This document shows, in pieces, positions 1 to 5,323 of a DNA stretch of 5,323 nucleotides (position 1 is its first letter; every line of letters starts with the position of its first letter). The stretch covers positions 1 through 5,323 of the forward strand of contig MVRP01000247.1 of assembly GCA_002067405.1 (NCBI GenBank), written 5' to 3'. The notes beneath the pieces were generated by a model. The model ran no database searches, was not told the DNA's origin, and worked only from the letters and a program-made list of their open reading frames with translations. The position numbers and the translations under genes are program-made. This stretch comes from Syntrophorhabdaceae bacterium PtaU1.Bin034. GTDB lineage: Bacteria > Desulfobacterota_G > Syntrophorhabdia > Syntrophorhabdales > WCHB1-27.

Positions 1-19
1 TCGCCTCTCATACTTACAT

Positions 20-52
20 GATAATGATAATTAGAATTATAATCATGATTAT
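20..52. promoter_or_regulatory. Fur-box-like operator over the leftward promoter
   Basis: Positions 20-31 are two exact GATAAT hexamers, followed by TAGAAT and TATAAT, then a 14-base perfect palindrome ATAATCATGATTAT at 39-52. Against the classical 19-base Fur box GATAATGATAATCATTATC, positions 20-38 match 15 of 19. Positions 38-50 match 10 of 13 of the second part of the consensus, so two overlapping sites are possible. The array covers the -10 hexamer and the expected start site of the leftward promoter, where an iron-dependent repressor would act. Fur is the best guess; a related Fur-family or other AT-palindrome-binding repressor is possible. Confidence 0.5.
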
Positions 53-65
53 TTCCGACTGTCAA
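36..65 (-). promoter_or_regulatory. Consensus sigma70 promoter reading leftward out of the window
   Basis: On the minus strand a perfect -35 hexamer TTGACA (65 to 60) is followed after 18 bases by a perfect -10 hexamer TATAAT (41 to 36). Transcription would begin near position 29 and leave the window at position 1, so the controlled gene is not visible. The promoter lies just beyond the point where the SMC-like gene fragment loses its reading frame, so it belongs to the next gene rather than to the decayed operon. AT-rich DNA yields chance matches, but two perfect hexamers at acceptable spacing, plus an overlapping operator-like sequence, make a working promoter likely. Confidence 0.6.
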
Positions 66-195
66 TAAAAAAATCGCGTGGCCGACGTTTTGCAGCTGTC
101 CGCCCGTCGGCGGTCCGAAAATCGAGAAGGAGATCATCCATCCGGGCTTGGGCGTGACCTATCGAGACGAATCTGAGTTTCAGGAGCTGGGACAT
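49..195 (-). pseudogene. 5' fragment of an SMC/Rad50-like ATPase gene
   Basis: An ATG at 195 overlaps the stop of the preceding reading frame as TGATG, typical of translational coupling. The first residues (MSQLLKLRFVSIGHAQARMD, then DLLLDF) have the hydrophobic strand, polar turn and aspartate-rich strand seen at the N terminus of SMC-like ATPases, just ahead of their Walker A loop. Similarity ends after about residue 34 (near position 94), before any Walker A motif. The frame then runs through unrelated AT-rich DNA to a stop at 49. All of the coiled-coil and C-terminal ATPase parts are missing, so this is a truncated remnant. The SMC-like assignment rests on the N-terminal pattern and the operon context and is not proven. 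Confidence 0.45.
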
Positions 196-899
196 CAGGA
201 GGTACCTTCGTTCGAAGATTGATCGAGCACACCGCGAACCAGGTCGAAGAGGGCCGTGCTTGCGAGCTGCTGCACTATGACCTGGTAGCGCCGCGTCGAC
301 TGCCAGGCCTGGTCGTTTCCCTGGCGGATTTGCGTAAAGCAGCCGAACTCCCGCAGGCGATCCAGGTTGAATTCGATGATCCTTCGGGTCATGCGCATGG
401 ATTTGCGTGCCTCTCTGGTCTCGATGGAATCGAGGCGTTGCATATACACGCGCCATGCCTCGATCAGGCCGCGGGCCTCCTTGGAAAGACGTTCGCACAA
501 CTGGTGGAGCCGTGTTTCGACCTCGTCTATGGTCACCGGGGACGGGACAATGTCGAGATCGTCGTCCAGGTCGCGGCACAGCGATGGCGACCTGAGCAAG
601 GCCGTCGAGCAACCGGTCATCGTTTTCGAGGCGCCCGGACGAAAGTCCGCAGGCCTGAGCACAAAGACCGCTTCCTCCTGCTATTCCCAGAACAACACCA
701 TGCTCGCTGAGATCAAGAAGCCGAAGGCCAAGGCCATCTGCCAACTCCCGCACGGTGGTGCGGAACTGGGTGTCGTCGAAGTAACGCTCGACCAGTTCGC
801 GGTACTCCGCCTCCTGGCTCGGCCGGGCAAGGGTCCGCAGGCCCCACTGGATAAGCCGTCCCGGTGTCAGACCGGGTCTCGACGGGCCGGGGTCGTCAC
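195..899 (-). pseudogene. Decayed KITE-like (MukE/MksE/JetB-type) subunit gene
   Basis: Four frame changes, at about 870, 680, 625 and 575, join three stretches into one protein-like sequence. The segments are a GTG start at 899 (TTPARRDPV), then LTPGRLIQWGLRTLARPS with ELVERYFDDTQF and VRELADGLGLRLLDLSEHG, then VFVLRPADFRPG, DDRLLDGLAQVAIA, and finally VTIDEVETRLHQLCERL through a C-terminal helix-rich part with NLDRLREFGCF. The stop TGA at 197-195 overlaps the SMC-like start. The total of 705 bases, about 234 residues, fits KITE proteins, the small tandem winged-helix partners of SMC-kleisin complexes. The first and last segments are in the same frame, so the shifts compensate in length. No family-defining motif can be named from sequence alone; the assignment leans on size, predicted fold and position before an SMC-like start. 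Confidence 0.45.
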
Positions 900-1320
900 G
901 TCGCCCCCGCCCCGATCGACATTCCGCCGCGTATATCCCTCAGGATCTGGAGGACCTTGTCCCGGAAACGGACCGACTGGATTCGGCCTGCCGCGCCGAA
1001 TGGCCCGCCTCGTCGAAGCGGTCCCGGGCGAGCTGGTATTCCACCACTGCCTCGGGAGCGGCCTGGGCATCCTCGATGTCGAGGTCGAGAAACCTCAGAT
1101 AGAGGTTGTATGCCTCGGTAGAGGGCCGGAGAACCGTGCTGCCGACGGATGGAACGCGTCAAAGAGGGGCCTGAACTCAAGGGCGAACCGCTGAGCGCGC
1201 CCCTCGTCGTCGAAGGAAGTATACTCCTCCCGGAAAGGCCGGCGGGGCCTCGCCGTCGTTCCGAAGTCCACTTATGATCTTGCCGACAATCGAGTCGTGC
1301 CGCCTAGGGGTTGGGCTCAT
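896..1320 (-). pseudogene. Decayed first gene of the SMC-like operon, possibly a kleisin
   Basis: ATG at 1320 opens MSPTPRRHDSIVGKIISGLR. After a shift near 1230 the sequence continues EEYTSFDDEGRAQRFALEFR and PLFDAFHPSAARFSG. After another near 1130 it reads STEAYNLYLRFLDLDIED, then EAVVEYQLARDRFDEAG. A third shift near 980 gives FRDKVLQILRDIRGG and a TGA at 898-896 that overlaps the next GTG as GTGA. The charged helical middle and first place in an operon before KITE-like and SMC-like genes suggest a kleisin-type subunit, but about 140 residues is far short of the usual 400-500, so an internal deletion is likely. In one frame the sequence reads straight through into the next segment, so the two could once have been a single gene. 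An in-frame ATG at 1338 is an alternative start. Confidence 0.35.
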
Positions 1321-1349
1321 GCCTGCCGCCTCATCCATCTGATGAGTAA

Positions 1350-1891
1350 GGAGGGGATCTGAAATTAGTGGAACGCGAAGTGCCGGTCACTGAGGAGAAA
1401 CCTTTGAAAAGCAAAAAGGGCCTCTACCGGATTACCGATGAATTCTTCCGTTTCTGGTTTAGGTTCGTCTTTCCCCACAGAGCCCAGCTCGAAATGGGAG
1501 AGGCTCAAGCTGTGTGGGAATGGATCAGCAAGGATTTACCCCATCACCTCGCCTCCGTTACGAAACCCTCCGGGACAATCTTCCTTTCCCTTACCAAAAA
1601 CGATGGGACGATGGTGGGATCGTAACGAGGAGATAGACCTTGTGGCGATAGGTGAGGATACTATACTTTTTGGTGAGGTGAAATGGAGCCGGAAGCCGGT
1701 GGGAACTGATATATATAAAGCCCTTAGAACGAAAGCTGCGAACGTCAAAATGGGGGAGCGAAAACAGGGAGGAATATTTTTGCCTCTTTAGCAAAGGTAG
1801 CTTCACCCCGGCGATGATTGATCAGGCGAGACGAGAGGGCGTCATGCTTCTTCGGGAGGGAGAGAGGCTTCAGATTCCTTTAACCGGTTGA
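1350..1891 (+). pseudogene. C-terminal part of a DUF234-type ATPase, frameshifted
   Basis: The frame covering 1356-1559 reads DLKLVEREVPVTEEKPLKSK, then GLYRITDEFFRFWFRFVFP. This is the linker and start of the DUF234 domain found behind a P-loop ATPase in archaeal and some bacterial proteins of about 450 residues. One base is missing near 1559 (continuing YETLRDNLPFPYQKR), another near 1605 (then GRWWDRNEEIDLVAIGEDT and ILFGEVKWSRKPVGTDIYKA), and one is extra between about 1753 and 1766 (then REEYFCLFSKGSFTPAMIDQ to the stop at 1889-1891). The Asp codon at 1636 and the Glu and Lys codons at 1675 and 1681 form an EID...EVK pattern like the PD-(D/E)XK nuclease core assigned to this domain. The whole N-terminal ATPase domain is absent: the remnant starts abruptly beside the divergent operon. 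Its exact cellular role is not established. Confidence 0.8.
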
Positions 1892-2166
1892 ACTCTTCAT
1901 TCTTCAAAGTATCTATCCGTAATTGACAGAAGTGCACCAGTCGACTGAAGACTTCATCGCTTTTCAACGTGTTCTTTTTATGGCCATGAGTAGATATTAC
2001 TGTGGTGGCTGAGAGAAGTATCCTTCCAGTAAGCCTGCGTAGCTCACAAATCGAAGATAGAAGATTGGTCCTACAATAGTTACGGTAGTTACGGCTGCAG
2101 TTCCGCGATAATCCTCTCGTAGTTCCAGAACAGCCACTTGTCGGGCCTTTTGAACACTACATGTGA
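1842..2166 (-). pseudogene. Decayed RelE/Gp49-like toxin gene
   Basis: One minus-strand frame is open from about 2160 to the stop at 1844-1842. It contains SSICELRRLTGRILLSATTV, then ISTHGHKKNTLKSDEVFSRL. The ELR...RIL...HG-KK-T-K order matches the core of phage Gp49-like/HigB toxins of the RelE superfamily, ribosome-dependent mRNA-cleaving toxins of type II toxin-antitoxin pairs. The upstream part appears in a different frame (VFKRPDKWLFWNYERIIAEL at about 2154-2095, followed by stops), so at least one shift separates the halves. No normal ATG start and no antitoxin gene are visible on either side. The last dozen or so codons run antisense into the end of the DUF234 remnant, so the original gene probably ended near 1890. 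The match is by motif order only and is moderately sure. Confidence 0.45.
2077..2094 (+). repeat. Perfect 9-bp tandem duplication
   Basis: TAGTTACGG occurs twice back to back. It sits in the decayed toxin gene between its two readable halves. On the minus strand it adds three codons, and in the upstream half's frame each copy supplies a TAA stop. It is a plausible slippage event that accompanied or followed inactivation. Confidence 0.6.
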
Positions 2167-2199
2167 GTATTACTGAAGCGCCACAAGGTAAAGAAGGGG

Positions 2200-2311
2200 G
2201 TGCCGTGGCATCGTATTTCGTATCATCCGCTGTATCGGGCAGCGCCGCAGTAAACACCTCCCCGCAGGGGTTACACCGGAGCTTCTCGCACCCGAGCAAT
2301 CCGGTTAATGG
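2200..2311 (-). mobile_element. IS66-family transposase remnant
   Basis: The minus-strand frame reads LTGLLGCEKLRCNPCGEVF, then TAALPDTADDTKYDATA. This matches the zinc-binding stretch of IS66-type transposases, where a Cys-x-x-x-x-Cys-x-x-Cys segment (LGCEKLRC.LCGEVFTA) precedes a conserved KYDATA motif at the start of the catalytic region. Only about 37 residues survive. The expected continuation after KYDATA (the ALLKYGSG and LPF..L region) is not found, and no terminal inverted repeats or target duplications are visible. It is therefore a fragment, not a mobile copy. The open frame runs on to 1997 without further similarity. Confidence 0.7.
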
Positions 2312-2320
2312 AGTATTACC

Positions 2321-2494
2321 CTACATTTTAAGTTTCTCTTCAATCCTGTGAAGAAACTGCTCCAACTCTATCAACTGCTCCTTGGCTTCCCTCGTGTCGG
2401 TGGCAACTATACTTCTGTGCACATAAGTCAGGTAGTTACCGATCGCTTTCTCAAGTTTCTTTACGTCTTCGGTGCTCAGTTCTATTTGTGGCAT
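2321..2494 (-). CDS. Small helical protein, 57 aa, unknown function
   Basis: The ATG at 2494 is preceded by a perfect AGGAGG (2505 to 2500) five bases upstream, and the frame closes with TAG at 2323-2321. The protein begins MPQIELSTEDVKKLEKAIGN and ends FLHRIEEKLKM. It is rich in Glu, Lys and Leu, with two likely amphipathic helices separated near residues 31-35 (ATDTR). It has no signal peptide, membrane segment or cysteine, so it should be cytosolic. It is divergent from ftsH and unlike its broken neighbours shows no interruption. I do not recognise a family; a short coiled-coil regulator, adaptor or antitoxin is conceivable but unsupported. The ideal ribosome binding site is the main reason to call it real. 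Confidence 0.7.
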   Translation of the reverse strand: MPQIELSTEDVKKLEKAIGNYLTYVHRSIVATDTREAKEQLIELEQFLHRIEEKLKM

Positions 2495-2701
2495 AGTGAC
2501 CTCCTGTGATCATTCTATACGGTCATGCTCATATGAAAACGTAAGCACCTCGAGGGCAAAATGCACTGGATCTTCACTGCCTGATTACGAACGGACATTT
2601 CACTCTGCCTGAGAAAGGACACATATGGTAATATATCGGGAGCAGTCACTTCCCTGTGTCCGAAACCGGGAAAAGAATCGTTTTACAGGATTTGGCCCTA
2701 C

Positions 2702-2710
2702 AAGGGGGGA
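2702..2710 (+). promoter_or_regulatory. Shine-Dalgarno sequence that favours the 2715 start of ftsH
   Basis: AAGGGGGGA ends four bases before the ATG at 2715. A second in-frame ATG at 2625 also has a usable AAAGGA (2614-2619) five bases upstream. Starting at 2625 would add 30 residues (MVIYREQSLPCVRN...) unlike FtsH N termini and would put 70 residues before the first membrane segment. The 2715 start gives a typical short cytoplasmic tail. Confidence 0.6.
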
Positions 2711-2714
2711 TAGT

Positions 2715-4634
2715 ATGCCATCTAATGACAAAGAGTCTAGGGGACATTTGATAGACAGGTTTCGCTCGTTGTTCGGTCGGCAGAGCCAGCAAAAAAGAAA
2801 GGATGGTCTCCCCCCGAAGACCCGCTTCAGCATCTGGTACTTTCTTGCGGCCATTTTTCTTTTCATGTACCTGCAACAATACTTTTTTTCTTCGAAGGTG
2901 GAGACCATCCCTTACAGCCAGTTCAAGCAGGGCTTGGCACAGGGCCTCGTGAGCAGGGTGATCATAGGCCCGGAGAGCATCTCCGGGACGCTGAAAGGGA
3001 AAGAGAACAAACCGGACCAGCAGTTCTCGACTGTCCGCGTTGATGACCCCGGTCTCGTCAAGGAGCTTGACGAGCGCAAGATAGATTATTCCGGGCGCTA
3101 CGACAGCAAGCTCCTCGGCAGCATACTGACCTGGGTCCTCCCATTGGGCATTATGTTCCTCATCTGGCGGTTTGCCATGAAAAGAATGGGGCCAGGCCAG
3201 GGGGTCATGTCGTTCGCCAAGAGTAAGGCCAAGCTCTTCGCGGAGAGCGAGACGAAGGTCACCTTTACCGACGTCGCAGGGATCGACGAGGCCAAAGAAG
3301 AGCTCCGGGAAGTGGTGGAGTTCTTGAAAACTCCGGACAAATTCCAGAAGCTGGGCGGACGGATCCCAAAAGGGGTGCTCCTCGTGGGCCCGCCAGGGAC
3401 CGGTAAGACCCTTCTTGCAAAAGCGGTGGCAGGCGAGGCAAAGGTGCCCTTTTTCAGCATCAGTGGCTCCGAGTTTGTGGAGATGTTCGTAGGCGTGGGC
3501 GCCTCCCGCGTGCGCGACCTTTTCTCTCAGGCATCAGGCCAGGCCCCCTGCATCATCTTTATCGACGAGCTCGATGCGTTGGGCAAGGCCCGGGGTATGA
3601 ATGTCTTCGGGGGCAACGACGAGCGCGAGCAGACCTTGAACCAGCTCTTGGTCGAGATGGATGGTTTCGAATCGAACAAGGGCGTGATCATCATGGCCGC
3701 CACCAACCGGCCCGAGATCCTGGATCCCGCGCTCCTACGTCCCGGAAGGTTCGACCGGCAGGTTTTGGTTGACCGCCCCGACATAAACGGCCGGGAAGCT
3801 ATCCTCAAAATCCATTCGAGAAATGTCCTTCTGGGTCCCGACGTTGACCTCCGTAAGATCGCGAGCCTTACCCCCGGCTTTGTCGGCTCCGACCTGGCGA
3901 ACCTCGTGAATGAGGCTGCCCTGCTGGCTGCCCGCAAAAACAAGGAGGCGGTGGGATCGCAGGAATTCGACGAGGCTATAGACCGCGTCGTCGGGGGACT
4001 GGAGAAAAAGAACAGGGTCATGAACGCACAGGAGAAGGAGATCGTCGCCTTCCATGAATCCGGGCACGCCATCGTGGCCGAATCCGTCGAGCACGCCGAC
4101 CCGGTACACAAAATCTCGATTATTCCCCGCGGGATCGCGGCGCTCGGCTACACCCAGCAGCAGCCTACCGAAGACCGGTACCTGCTTACGCGTCCCGAAC
4201 TGCTCGACCGTCTCGCCGTACTCCTCGGAGGCAGGGTCGCCGAGGAAATAGTGTTCGGGGACGTCTCCACAGGAGCTCAAAATGACTTACAGCGGGCCAC
4301 GGATATCGCCCGGTCCATGGTGGCGGAATACGGCATGAGCGACCGCCTTGGTTTGGTCACCTACGAATCGCCCCGTCAGCCCATGTTCCCACCCGAAGGT
4401 TATTCCCCGAACAAAACCTACAGTGAGACAAGGGCGACCCAGATCGATGAGGAGATCTCTGCCGTTATGGAACTGGCACACCAAAGGGTACGGAACATCC
4501 TTTCCGAGCGGCGGCAAGTCCTTGATGATCTCGCACGGCTCCTCTCCGAGAAGGAAATCGTGCAGGGGCAGGAACTGAGGGACATGCTTGCCGCATCAAC
4601 GCTCCAGACGGGAAGAGGGGTGAAAGATGCGTGA
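2715..4634 (+). CDS. ftsH: ATP-dependent zinc metalloprotease FtsH
   Basis: FtsH is a hexameric inner-membrane AAA+ protease that unfolds and degrades misassembled membrane proteins and short-lived regulators. Numbering from the ATG at 2715, the 639 residues (a usual FtsH length) show a first membrane helix at about 39-58 and a small periplasmic domain. A second helix lies at about 133-153. In the AAA domain are Walker A GPPGTGKT (225-232), the substrate-gripping pore motif MFVGVGA (257-263), Walker B IIFIDE (280-285) and a second region of homology, [20 protein letters not shown] (329-348), with arginine fingers R342 and R345. The protease domain has the zinc site HESGH (447-451), with the third ligand probably D524 in GAQNDLQ. 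All catalytic residues are intact. A possible upstream start at 2625 would give 669 residues. No convincing sigma70 or heat-shock promoter was found in 2495-2714. The stop overlaps the next ORF by 8 bases. Confidence 0.97.
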   Translation: MPSNDKESRGHLIDRFRSLFGRQSQQKRKDGLPPKTRFSIWYFLAAIFLFMYLQQYFFSSKVETIPYSQFKQGLAQGLVSRVIIGPESISGTLKGKENKPDQQFSTVRVDDPGLVKELDERKIDYSGRYDSKLLGSILTWVLPLGIMFLIWRFAMKRMGPGQGVMSFAKSKAKLFAESETKVTFTDVAGIDEAKEELREVVEFLKTPDKFQKLGGRIPKGVLLVGPPGTGKTLLAKAVAGEAKVPFFSISGSEFVEMFVGVGASRVRDLFSQASGQAPCIIFIDELDALGKARGMNVFGGNDEREQTLNQLLVEMDGFESNKGVIIMAATNRPEILDPALLRPGRFDRQVLVDRPDINGREAILKIHSRNVLLGPDVDLRKIASLTPGFVGSDLANLVNEAALLAARKNKEAVGSQEFDEAIDRVVGGLEKKNRVMNAQEKEIVAFHESGHAIVAESVEHADPVHKISIIPRGIAALGYTQQQPTEDRYLLTRPELLDRLAVLLGGRVAEEIVFGDVSTGAQNDLQRATDIARSMVAEYGMSDRLGLVTYESPRQPMFPPEGYSPNKTYSETRATQIDEEISAVMELAHQRVRNILSERRQVLDDLARLLSEKEIVQGQELRDMLAASTLQTGRGVKDA

Positions 4635-4770
4635 CAGGATAGAACAGGAACAGCTCATGAATGAGGTGATGGCCTTGCGCGCACGGGTCGCCGAGTTGGA
4701 GAGGCAGGCGTCGGCACGAAGCCGGTCGGGGCGGCGGCTTACGAAGCACCTGTTTATGCCTAGGCGGTAA
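4627..4770 (+). CDS. 47-aa coiled-coil ORF coupled to ftsH, probable head of a broken sensor gene
   Basis: The ATG at 4627 lies inside the last codons of ftsH (8-base overlap), with purine-rich AGAGGGGTGAAAG just upstream, so it should be translated with ftsH. It reads [20 protein letters not shown], then VAELERQ, a leucine-heptad helix, and ends in a basic tail LTKHLFMPRR. Leading coiled coils of this type (EVMALRARVAELE) are common at the start of PAS-domain sensor kinases. A recognisable but frameshifted PAS stretch follows directly, so this is probably the surviving N terminus of such a gene rather than a complete small protein. A free-standing FtsH-associated micro-protein cannot be excluded. 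Confidence 0.5.
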   Translation: MRDRIEQEQLMNEVMALRARVAELERQASARSRSGRRLTKHLFMPRR

Positions 4771-4923
4771 TCGATACGGGGCGCGAACCCCCTTGTGGTG
4801 CTCGATAAGAATCTGAAGGTATTCTCGGCCAGCCGCAGCTTATGATATTTCCGGGTAATGCCAGGCGAGCCGACAAAGAAGGCATACACTACTCGTAGAT
4901 ACTGTGATAGATGGAGACAATGA
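4764..4923 (+). pseudogene. Decayed PAS sensor domain downstream of ftsH
   Basis: From 4764 the frame reads AVIDTGREP. One extra C in the run at 4788-4792 shifts it, and it continues PLVVLDKNLKVFSASRS. It is then cut by an in-frame TGA at 4843-4845 and resumes as YFRVMPGEPTKKAYTTR until a TGA at 4921-4923. The order REPL-V-LD-L-V--A-RSF...FRV-P-ET is characteristic of PAS domains in bacterial sensor proteins, including hybrid histidine kinases. Together with the coiled-coil head at 4627 it indicates a PAS sensor gene once co-translated with ftsH. No histidine kinase H-box or ATPase domain is found further on, so the 3' portion has been lost or degraded beyond recognition. Confidence 0.6.
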
Positions 4924-4939
4924 TCCGGATTTTGTCTCC
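4913..4939. repeat. 8-bp perfect inverted repeat (hairpin)
   Basis: GGAGACAA (4913-4920) pairs exactly with TTGTCTCC (4932-4939). The 11-base loop contains the palindrome ATCCGGAT (4923-4930). A transcript from ftsH would fold here, about 280 bases after the ftsH stop. There is no T-run after the stem, so it is not a standard Rho-independent terminator, though it could act as an mRNA 3'-end stabiliser. Confidence 0.45.
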
Positions 4940-5282
4940 CCTCGCCAAAATCCCCTTTATTATCTAATATCTGGAGCACATCATCATGTAATGGGACCCT
5001 GGCAATGAAAATCCAATGATATCAGGAGCGATGACCGATGGAACCACCATCTGGTAATTGCCGTATTGGGATTTCTTTCAAGGGACTCTGGCTGTTCTGC
5101 TAAATGAACAGGTCTGCAAATTAGGAATCAGGGTATACAATTCGCAACTATTAAGATTTCCGCTTTCGCAAATCAACCACCCCACCTCTTTCCCGTTGCC
5201 ACCCATCCGCCTGCGACTTAGATTATCTTATCAGCACCCGTTGGTTGACGTTATTCAACAACGTTCATGGTTGTAAGGAAGA
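4940..5282. other. AT-rich stretch without a supportable gene
   Basis: No reading frame on either strand gives a recognisable protein. The longest plus-strand frame (TTG at 5058 to 5276) lacks a ribosome binding site and is rich in Leu, Arg and Pro without domain character. Besides the inverted repeat at 5092-5111, a second short one, GTTGA (5244-5248) and TCAAC (5255-5259) with a 6-base spacer, lies 24 bases before the start codon at 5283 and might be an operator. It may also hold the eroded 3' part of the PAS sensor gene. Confidence 0.5.
5092..5111. repeat. 6-bp perfect inverted repeat, possible operator
   Basis: CTGTTC (5092-5097) and GAACAG (5106-5111) are exact reverse complements separated by 8 bases (TGCTAAAT). 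The half-sites are spaced like a dimeric repressor site. A TATACA hexamer at 5134-5139 lies downstream but has no matching -35 element, so no promoter is claimed. Confidence 0.3.
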
Positions 5283-5323
5283 ATGAAAACAGCGTACGTC
5301 ACTTTGTTTCTCCTTCTCCTCAT
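5283..5323 (+). CDS. Start of a probable exported protein (partial, runs off the window)
   Basis: ATG at 5283 follows AAGGAAG (5275-5281), a purine-rich ribosome binding site at rather short spacing. The 13 visible codons give MKTAYVTLFLLLL: a basic residue after the initiator and then an unbroken hydrophobic run, as in a Sec signal peptide or an N-terminal membrane anchor. The frame is open to the window edge. The product cannot be named. Confidence 0.5.
   Translation, partial: MKTAYVTLFLLLL

Noticed and set aside
49..753. A single 234-codon minus-strand gene
   Set aside because: The frame is a mosaic: its ends belong to the KITE-like and SMC-like remnants, while its middle is out of frame with the protein-like sequence in 195-662.
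367..1194. Long plus-strand open frame (275 codons)
   Set aside because: It is antisense to the stitched minus-strand operon, is rich in Arg, Ser and Gly as GC-rich shadow frames are, and has no recognisable domain; the minus-strand segments look far more protein-like.
195..1891. Sequencing error as the cause of the frameshifts
   Set aside because: ftsH is uninterrupted over 1.9 kb, whereas neighbouring segments carry many shifts plus truncations and missing domains; errors alone would not remove whole domains. It cannot be excluded for individual shifts.
3527..4280. Overlapping minus-strand open frames of 194 and 181 codons
   Set aside because: They lie wholly antisense to the conserved AAA and protease domains of ftsH, whose coding constraint explains them.
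4778..4792. Minus-strand sequence resembling a tRNA T-arm (GGGGGTTCGCGCCCC)
   Set aside because: The loop does not fit the TTCRANY pattern and no acceptor stem, anticodon arm or D-arm can be built around it; the plus strand reads through it as the PAS remnant.
5058..5276. 72-codon plus-strand frame starting at TTG
   Set aside because: No ribosome binding site, no recognisable domain, and inverted repeats at both ends; more likely chance.
1..5323. CRISPR array, rRNA or prophage integration site
   Set aside because: No regularly spaced repeats, no rRNA-like stretch and no intact tRNA or flanking direct repeats were seen anywhere in the window.

Overview
The window holds one intact, confidently recognised gene, a membrane-bound FtsH protease (2715-4634, +), inside a belt of broken genes. 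The organism looks like a bacterium with a mid-to-high GC core and much AT-richer spacers. An archaeal/deltaproteobacterial-type DUF234 ATPase remnant, an IS66 remnant and a PAS-sensor remnant would fit an anaerobic deltaproteobacterial (Desulfobacterota-like) genome. That placement is inference; nothing here fixes the taxon.

Left edge (1-70): AT-rich DNA carrying a perfect consensus sigma70 promoter on the minus strand (TTGACA, 18 bp, TATAAT), overlapped by GATAAT-type hexamers that resemble a Fur box. It would drive a gene just beyond position 1.

Left block (about 90-1320, minus strand): a GC-rich, multiply frameshifted operon remnant. Stitching frames together gives a first reading frame (1320 to 896), then a protein of about 234 residues (899 to 195), then the first 34 or so residues of an SMC/Rad50-like ATPase (start at 195, cut off near 94). 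The joints are GTGA and TGATG overlaps. Size, order and coupling suggest a kleisin / KITE / SMC set (MukBEF-, MksBEF- or Wadjet-like), now dead.

Middle block (1350-2320): the C-terminal part of a DUF234-type ATPase/nuclease-fold protein on the plus strand, readable through three frameshifts; a convergent decayed RelE/Gp49-like toxin gene on the minus strand; and a short IS66 transposase remnant. Next comes an apparently intact minus-strand gene for a 57-residue helical protein (2321-2494) with a perfect Shine-Dalgarno sequence, divergent from ftsH.

Right block (2715-5323): ftsH, whose last 8 bases overlap the start of a 47-residue coiled-coil ORF. Stitching frames past that ORF reveals a decayed PAS domain, so it is probably the surviving head of a broken PAS sensor gene once translationally coupled to ftsH. 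The remaining 340 bases show only inverted repeats, until a start codon at 5283 opens a probable exported protein that runs off the window. Because ftsH is uninterrupted over 1.9 kb while its neighbours carry many single-base shifts, real gene decay is likelier than poor sequence quality.
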